Shown here piece by piece: positions 9,201 through 9,383 of a stretch of 9,383 bases of DNA. The position numbers and the translations under genes were made by a program. How positions within the stretch are numbered: position 1 is the stretch's first letter; every line of letters starts with the position of its first letter. The stretch is from a bacterium (lineage in GTDB: Bacteria > Ratteibacteria > UBA8468 > B48-G9 > JAFGKM01): the NCBI GenBank assembly GCA_029548585.1, contig JAKPNC010000205.1, positions 1 to 9,383 on the forward strand, read 5' to 3'. A model generated the notes under the pieces. The model did no database searches. It saw nothing but the letters and a program-made list of their open reading frames with translations, and had not been told where the DNA came from.

Positions 9201-9383
9201 CCAGGAAGACAACAGGGGCGCCAAATATACCCTCATGTACGGCATAACCCACCAGGGAATAGCAGCAAATAATATAGACGCAATGGGAATAGAAGAACTG
9301 TTGGGCGTTCTTCAGCTGGGAGAGATAGCCATAGGCGCCACAATAAACAGGTTCCTGGTGGACAATGGTTTCGGCAGTTATCT
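130..9383 (+). CDS. Giant secreted multidomain protein: C1A cysteine protease, four beta-propellers (FG-GAP, kelch, RCC1, RCC1), InlB B repeats, dockerin-like domain, C-terminal alpha/beta hydrolase (3'-partial)
   Basis: One uninterrupted frame of 3,084 complete codons plus two bases (CT, so Leu) runs off the right edge. The frame is also open upstream to base 1, with an in-frame ATG at 7. The start at 130 is preferred because a Sec signal peptide begins there, a G-rich ribosome site precedes it, and the promoter at 67-95 would start transcription downstream of base 7. Domain order by residue: signal 1-25; C1A protease about 66-315; P-like sandwich 322-415; seven FG-GAP repeats 437-828; FN3 843-950; B repeat 957-1028; six kelch repeats 1032-1328; B repeats 1335-1405 and 1410-1480; seven RCC1 repeats 1488-1860; B repeats 1863-1931 and 1940-2011; seven RCC1 repeats 2018-2400; B repeat 2407-2477; dockerin-like 2482-2551; unassigned beta region 2570-2783; hydrolase from 2785. 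Role inferred: an exported degradative and binding protein. Its natural substrate and partners cannot be read from the sequence. No neighbouring gene is visible, so operon context is unknown. I do not recognise a named gene. Confidence 0.95.
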   Translation, partial: MKTISKAIAFLALSFTLFLPAFLEADPRPTGVRPMTQEEEARIRPRMFRITRPRGTAKGTLPSSCKNITHLPVVTSQGQLGSCAAYATCYYMKTHQEAKENGWVHPDPSVNPERIASPAWGYNIAPRVPAFGDLAVSHYVVADYICEYGIASLAEMPYNPLYAEYDWEGWPSEEAWKRGIEWRGRQAGVIVIHTPEGVDALKEYLAGGNVAVITTHVFSNFDAYPYGEYTNNEVLYHYTEVGYRGGHALTVVGYDDNREYYDSIEDKVKKGAFLCVNSWGTDWGVYEPDMGSKGFIWLPYDFFIQKKNGDPDALIIVDRVNYKPELFATIGINHTRGRKLIAQIYAGQKDSPGYPVQNPQWVKDALPVSNDYPLEDSRIVIDLTDYAHHENLSWYLEVFHLQMYAGTGEINYFGVQQADNLPVVSPDAPVEPEINWYIWLKAGVFSDAGETFNGLRTRRGGVAWADFNRDGVADLLVTGFNWKTGNAVTSTLLFINKGDGTFEQGVTGNLPQLGNGLLAVSDFDNDGYPDVAIHGDIPGDTWQRIAKVYRNNGDNTFTDTGVVLPVEEINSLSWADYDNDGRTDLAVSVGSQIYGVLGELYLYRNLGNGNFSTVIHPIEASGTIVWADYDNDGRIDFIACGRNKTAIYRNAGDGIFTESAGSFPPLRQASAAWGDYDSDGLPDLAVTGRLENNNPFTAVYRNEGSGIFTPVDIPFANLFAGSVVWGDMNNDGLPDLVITGRTADAYSSNPIGTYPHVSIIYLNCGDGSFKNAFAEMPGVSASADITFIQSFDSTVSLSDYDMDGDLDVFLSGTKTYMFTSDPSHIYTGIQESHVADSKGLRRPNTPPQPPVNLLYSPGWEDGAVQLTWDAGNDTETPAAGLYYNVRVGTSPGTSDIFSSVNGTVTPGSVPLQSRKLLLAGLPAGTYYWAVQTIDAGRALSAWSDESSFIVNAYTRKYNLYIDSGQPHLGTTTPAPGLYAYNTGSVVEITAVPFGGYKFSHWSGDVETPLSNPSSVVMDRVRTVTAHFKLAYDISPQWEQKTSNAPWGGRLEHSTVVFDGKIWVLGGNSTLGRMNDVWYSSDGISWTRATENAGWSRRFAHSSFVFNNRIWVLGGYDSTNQYLNDVWSSSNGVDWTQEANPAPWGKRCNFSTLVFDGKMWVMGGSGNGTLFNDVWWSSDGKNWTQATGSAAWNAREGLAAAVFDGKIWVIGGYRNPAQYASDVWYSTDGIVWISATLSAAWAPRRDHTALVVDGKLWIFGGIFRDAATGNWVSCNEVWYSYDGVNWSQSSSTPDWAARYGHTSALFNGQLWVVGGAGEYAYNDAWSAPPNPGFPGTLMLTLSAGEGGTTMPPAGYYYDTPGKVFHLQAVPSYGYRFKDWTGSVSSPASEDTTVILDADKTVKANFEKITVYSLTLTFSPSGSGSILPVAGTYYYPAGSVVPVVATPSYRFAFSHWTGGAADPGSPSTTVLLDGNKSIAANFIPDPFAHAVAIDAGDSHSVFLQDEGTVWTWGLNSSGQLGDGTFISSLAPLVSPAMESAKAVSAGISHTAALKNDGTVWSWGFNAYGQLGTNSFSSSTGLPVQAYNLTNVIALSCGGYYTVALKNDGTVWSWGRNDAYQLGMGYAGDDYSRPAPVQAVGPSGQGYLDGVTAVSAGFAHTLALRQDGSVWAWGNNTCGQLGNENRTSVSYPVKVKGLAGMKGISGGGTGITGDHSLAVGDNGSVWAWGDNRSGQLGDGSNTSRLLPVRVHGTGGEGWLENIRQVAAGGKHSLALDSGGNIWAWGDNTCGQLGDGTNNDRNTPVPVTVVTDAVCISAGSRHSMALDSDGKVWVWGYDVNGQLGNGTVVDTNVPVCLDGIGTGAVSRILTVSVNPSASGTTVPSGTRKYRNGSQAVVTAAAGARYQFSHWSGDASGTETSLSVDMDGNKNVTANFSLIPGIDCRLTMVCSPAGAGFLVPSEGEHEFDVGTVVNIIAVPGYRYRFTGWSANVANPSSAETSVVLEGDTTVTAYFEKTSFQATPSISAGGQFNLILKENGGVWATGYNGNNGSLGINSTVSDASNVQVKGQGGTGYLSGVVSISAGAVHSSAISYDGTVYVWGGNGQGQLGDGTKTARLAPVKVKSPDGTGELAGIVCISAGSGHNAAVKMDGTLWMWGGNSYGQLGINSTGESLFPAQVRGELDRGFLTGAKSVACGPEHTLALLGDGTVLAWGRNHYGQLGNNSMEDSLVPVKSLNLNNIISVEASDYAWGPPFSMALKNDGTVWVWGGGRDGLFGNGTSGEDVLSSTPLQVPGLTGVKAIAAGDFHALALKTDGTVWAWGSNSLGQCGDGTTDNIRTTPVQVKNPEGTGYLTDVIAISAGYTYSMALKSNGTVWYWGMNQFNLFGSGGFLRNSLPVQHPNCQVDTSVEMLYLTMAVLPEGAGTTVPIESIHAYNPGSVVNVRAQANTGFAFSHWSEGSTPYSTDSTVTMNSSKTVTAFFEKVYPSPGDINRDGFINIQDVILGLRMTVGLPITIGFESKEYPYTRERTSIADMNSDGDINIADAILILRLSLGLSTTLPDPYTPRPVAGPETESESVSVNVPAGQEGEGSLNDGTGVLVPAAGQGYSFTLGRITNYVNPDVDFGLDPGEGLSPQTSGSLRTLSIFFDSVLSETEKLSMIPRITIPRKEIGFLNHDTVNIMRISERIIDGKVVKQHGLLPAHFDGLGNLVAKDIYLPNELLAEETLPGKTKEGNAPVYISYIPLTFQGTINWVRPCQLVRMVPDSKAEGKRKPLTALTDKEKEWELKKPIKNVIVLVHGHNESEKTGLAGQFDRNAPFPWAVDYKMNVWEHIYSVFIKEYMEFNSCTVFYEFIYPTWRPIFGHLDDAFVTLITGELEKQLSYNVEEKDSMAFNLFIVAHSMGGVVSRAGIMKFPEVLDDQFKHFVSWGSPHRGAAMYSLRYQITSPAYNAKTWKGSALSSAMSAYVSRSTIDAPGIMDLRWTNGPLSDRRYLKLDQYFDIDEDYASQDDVYNLRTGSLIYNRRLEQLNQEDNRGAKYTLMYGITHQGIAANNIDAMGIEELLGVLQLGEIAIGATINRFLVDNGFGSY
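325..1074 (+). other. Papain-family (peptidase C1A) cysteine protease domain
   Basis: The active-site block QGQLGSCAAYA (residues 77-87) gives the oxyanion-hole Gln77 exactly six residues before nucleophile Cys83, as in papain. The histidine block GGHALTVVGYDD holds His247. NSWGTDWG (277-284) holds the catalytic Asn277 and the tryptophan that shields it. SPAWGY (117-122) matches the S-P-A-aromatic segment common in bacterial C1A enzymes. All catalytic residues are present, so activity is expected. The usual second cysteine (CGSCW) is replaced by Leu80, as in many prokaryotic members. His-to-Asn spacing is 30 residues against 16 in papain, which suggests an inserted loop. Only about 40 residues separate the signal peptide from the domain, so there is no I29-type propeptide. 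Confidence 0.92.
1093..1374 (+). other. P-domain-like beta-sandwich after the protease
   Basis: Residues 322-415 read as alternating strands. The opening segment (TIGINHTRGRKLIAQI, 329-344) resembles the I-x-H-T-x-R-G-D-L start of proprotein-convertase P-like domains. The closing part (LSWYLEVF then GTGEINYFGV, 393-415) resembles their W-Y-L-x-V ... G-x-I-x-x-F end. Such domains usually follow subtilisin-type or bacterial C1 proteases and help stabilise the enzyme or bind substrate. Assignment is by motif memory only; a generic jelly-roll or lectin-like fold is the alternative. Confidence 0.55.
1438..2613 (+). repeat. Seven FG-GAP/VCBS repeats (propeller 1, 7 blades)
   Basis: Seven calcium-loop motifs of the form D-x-(D/N)-x-D-G-x-x-D begin at residues 466, 522, 576, 628, 675, 727 and 799: DFNRDGVAD, DFDNDGYPD, DYDNDGRTD, DYDNDGRID, DYDSDGLPD, DMNNDGLPD, DYDMDGDLD. 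Most are preceded by a W-A/G-D strand and followed by a Y-x-N-x-G-D-G-x-F strand. Spacing is 47-56 residues except the last (72), which carries an insertion. Seven repeats match an integrin-alpha-like seven-bladed propeller. Each loop keeps its acidic ligands, so up to seven calcium ions are expected. Role in binding or spacing is inferred. Confidence 0.9.
2656..2979 (+). other. Fibronectin type III-like domain
   Basis: Residues 843-950 start with the proline-rich entry NTPPQPPVNL and continue with VQLTWDAGNDTETPAAGLYYNV, a split pattern known from FN3 domains that follow FG-GAP/VCBS propellers. They end with LPAGTYYWAVQTID (921-934) and a W-S ... F-I-V strand. The pairing with the preceding propeller is a common secreted module, so these two probably moved together. 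It acts as a rigid linker or a weak binding unit. Confidence 0.75.
2998..3213 (+). repeat. InlB-type B repeat 1 (between propellers 1 and 2)
   Basis: Residues 957-1028 show the family pattern: a starting strand, G-x-x-x-P-x-x-G-x-Y, Y-N-T-G-S-V-V-x-I-T-A-V-P, then YKFSHWSGDV (996-1005), and a final V-M-D-R-V-R-T-V-T-A-H-F strand. This matches divergent InlB B-repeat domains, which are small ubiquitin-like spacer or adhesion units in exported bacterial proteins. It is the first of six copies in this protein. Confidence 0.85.
3223..4113 (+). repeat. Six kelch-type repeats (propeller 2, 6 blades)
   Basis: Six repeats of 48-54 residues carry a core such as FDGKIWVLGG, with the Gly-Gly pairs at 1065, 1113, 1162, 1210, 1259 and 1313. 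Around it are A-x-W-x-x-R-x-x-H upstream and N-D-V-W-Y-S-S-D-G-x-x-W-T-Q downstream. The double glycine and spaced aromatics are the kelch signature. The last repeat stops after NDAWSAPP and lacks the S-S-D-G-x-x-W strand. The first is preceded by an orphan W-E-Q strand (1037-1039), so the ring can close by swapping the N-terminal strand into the last blade. Kelch propellers usually bind proteins or glycans; the ligand here is unknown. Confidence 0.9.
4132..4344 (+). repeat. InlB-type B repeat 2
   Basis: Residues 1335-1405 have G-x-G-G-T-T-x-P, a Y-Y-Y-D-T-P-G-K segment, YGYRFKDWTGSV (1372-1383) and the end strand D-A-D-K-T-V-K-A-N-F. It is the first of a tandem pair between the kelch and first RCC1 propellers. 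Confidence 0.87.
4357..4569 (+). repeat. InlB-type B repeat 3
   Basis: Residues 1410-1480 have S-G-S-G-S-I-L-P, Y-Y-Y-P-A-G-S-V-V, FAFSHWTGGA (1449-1458) and L-L-D-G-N-K-S-I-A-A-N-F. It is joined to the previous copy by a four-residue linker, so the two probably form a rigid pair. Confidence 0.87.
4591..5709 (+). repeat. Seven RCC1 repeats, first block (propeller 3, 7 blades)
   Basis: Seven repeats of 50-59 residues follow the pattern S-A-G-x-x-H-(S/T)-x-A-L-x-x-D-G-x-V-W-x-W-G-x-N-x-x-G-Q-L-G-x-G. The second W of each W-x-W-G lies at 1510, 1560, 1611, 1670, 1725, 1781 and 1831. Seven is the number that closes an RCC1 propeller, so the ring looks complete. G-Q-L-G is kept in six blades and is Y-Q-L-G in blade 3; blade 5 has a short glycine-rich insertion (about 1702-1708). 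Bacterial RCC1 proteins are mostly exported and uncharacterised. The nucleotide-exchange role of eukaryotic RCC1 should not be assumed; a binding or scaffold role is more likely. Confidence 0.92.
5716..5922 (+). repeat. InlB-type B repeat 4
   Basis: Residues 1863-1931 have S-A-S-G-T-T-V-P-S-G-T, YQFSHWSGDA (1901-1910) and M-D-G-N-K-N-V-T-A-N-F. It follows the last blade of the first RCC1 ring almost directly. Confidence 0.87.
5947..6162 (+). repeat. InlB-type B repeat 5
   Basis: Residues 1940-2011 have A-G-A-G-F-L-V-P, F-D-V-G-T-V-V-N-I-I-A-V-P, YRYRFTGWSANV (1976-1987) and L-E-G-D-T-T-V-T-A-Y-F. Together with copy 4 it forms the second tandem pair, between the two RCC1 rings. Cys1939 and Cys1944 flank its first strand. 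Confidence 0.85.
6181..7329 (+). repeat. Seven RCC1 repeats, second block (propeller 4, 7 blades)
   Basis: Seven repeats of 53-57 residues. The W-G tryptophans lie at 2096, 2152, 2208, 2263, 2316 and 2373, with Thr2039 at the matching place in blade 1 (W-A-T-G). Blades 2-4 keep G-Q-L-G. Blades 1, 5, 6 and 7 carry GSLG, GLFG, GQCG and NLFG instead. Blade 5 also has a small insertion (A-W-G-P-P, about 2245-2249). The ring is therefore more diverged than the first RCC1 block, though complete in number. Role inferred: binding or scaffold. Confidence 0.9.
7348..7560 (+). repeat. InlB-type B repeat 6
   Basis: Residues 2407-2477 have E-G-A-G-T-T-V-P, Y-N-P-G-S-V-V-N, FAFSHWSEGS (2446-2455) and S-S-K-T-V-T-A-F-F. 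It is the last copy and joins the second RCC1 ring to the dockerin-like domain. Confidence 0.85.
7573..7782 (+). other. Dockerin-like domain (two calcium-binding loops)
   Basis: Residues 2482-2551 contain two F-hand-like loops. The first is PGDINRDGFINIQDVILGLR, with ligands Asp2485, Asn2487, Asp2489 and Asp2496. The second is ADMNSDGDINIADAILILR, with Asp2529, Asn2531, Asp2533, Asp2535 and Asp2540. Both are followed by a helix of the I-L-x-L-R type, as in type I dockerins. The loops are 44 residues apart, somewhat longer than usual, because of an insert around 2507-2527. Dockerins bind cohesin domains on partner proteins. Outside cellulosome producers, such units also occur in assorted secreted proteins, so the partner is open. 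Confidence 0.85.
7837..8478 (+). other. Unassigned beta-rich region before the hydrolase
   Basis: Residues 2570-2783 are not a repeat and I do not recognise a family. They read as alternating hydrophobic strands (VSVNVP, SFTLGRI, LRTLSIFF, VNIMRISERI, PVYISYIPLTFQG) with an acidic, glycine-rich start, and end in a charged stretch (2770-2787) leading into the hydrolase. One or two Ig-like sandwiches are plausible. Position suggests a linker or accessory domain of the hydrolase. Confidence 0.45.
8482..9383 (+). other. Serine alpha/beta hydrolase (lipase/esterase-like) domain, 3'-truncated
   Basis: The domain opens with a hydrophobic strand ending in H-G-H-N (NVIVLVHGHN, 2788-2797), the usual oxyanion-hole position in lipases. 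The nucleophile elbow is VAHSMGG (2893-2899) with Ser2896, a G-x-S-x-G variant with Ala in the first place. GSPHRGA (2924-2930) matches the T-P-H-x-G segment that follows the nucleophile in many lipase and PGAP1-like enzymes. A strand YTLMYGIT (3033-3040) probably precedes the acid residue; Asp3050 or Asp3078 are candidates. The catalytic His is either His3041 or lies beyond the window. Ester hydrolysis, possibly of lipids, is inferred from the family; the substrate is unknown. Confidence 0.8.

Noticed and set aside
1..9383. CRISPR array, tRNA/rRNA genes, insertion sequences or attachment sites
   Set aside because: The repeats present are protein-coding blades of varied sequence without short identical repeats and spacers. 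No RNA gene fold, transposase or terminal inverted repeats were seen.

Overview
The window holds a single gene: one reading frame on the + strand that runs from a signal-peptide start at 130 to the right edge (9383) with no stop. I translated all of it and found no internal stop or frame break. At least 3,084 codons are visible (roughly 330 kDa) and the 3' end is missing. The remaining 129 bases on the left carry a near-consensus sigma70-type promoter (67-95) and a G-rich ribosome-binding site. Every other open frame, on either strand, is a shadow of this gene.

The product is a giant secreted mosaic protein. In order it has: a Sec signal peptide (residues 1-25); a papain-family (C1A) cysteine protease with Gln77, Cys83, His247 and Asn277; a P-domain-like beta-sandwich; seven FG-GAP/VCBS calcium-loop repeats; a fibronectin-III-like domain; one InlB-type B repeat; six kelch-type repeats; two B repeats; seven RCC1 repeats; two B repeats; seven more RCC1 repeats; one B repeat; a two-loop dockerin-like domain; a beta-rich region I do not recognise; and a serine alpha/beta hydrolase (HGHN motif, nucleophile Ser2896) that continues past the window. 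The repeat counts match four closed beta-propellers of 7, 6, 7 and 7 blades. Two small domains follow each propeller: FN3+B, B+B, B+B, B+dockerin.

The likely role, by inference, is an extracellular or surface-attached enzyme and adhesin, with a protease at one end and a lipase/esterase-like enzyme at the other of a long rod of propellers. The domain set (FG-GAP plus FN3, bacterial RCC1, InlB B repeats, dockerin-like calcium loops) is typical of large secreted proteins of environmental, often anaerobic bacteria such as Desulfobacterota-like or candidate-phylum lineages. Codon use favours AGG (Arg), ATA (Ile) and CTT (Leu), with balanced base composition. The promoter is bacterial in form. Phylum cannot be fixed from this window.
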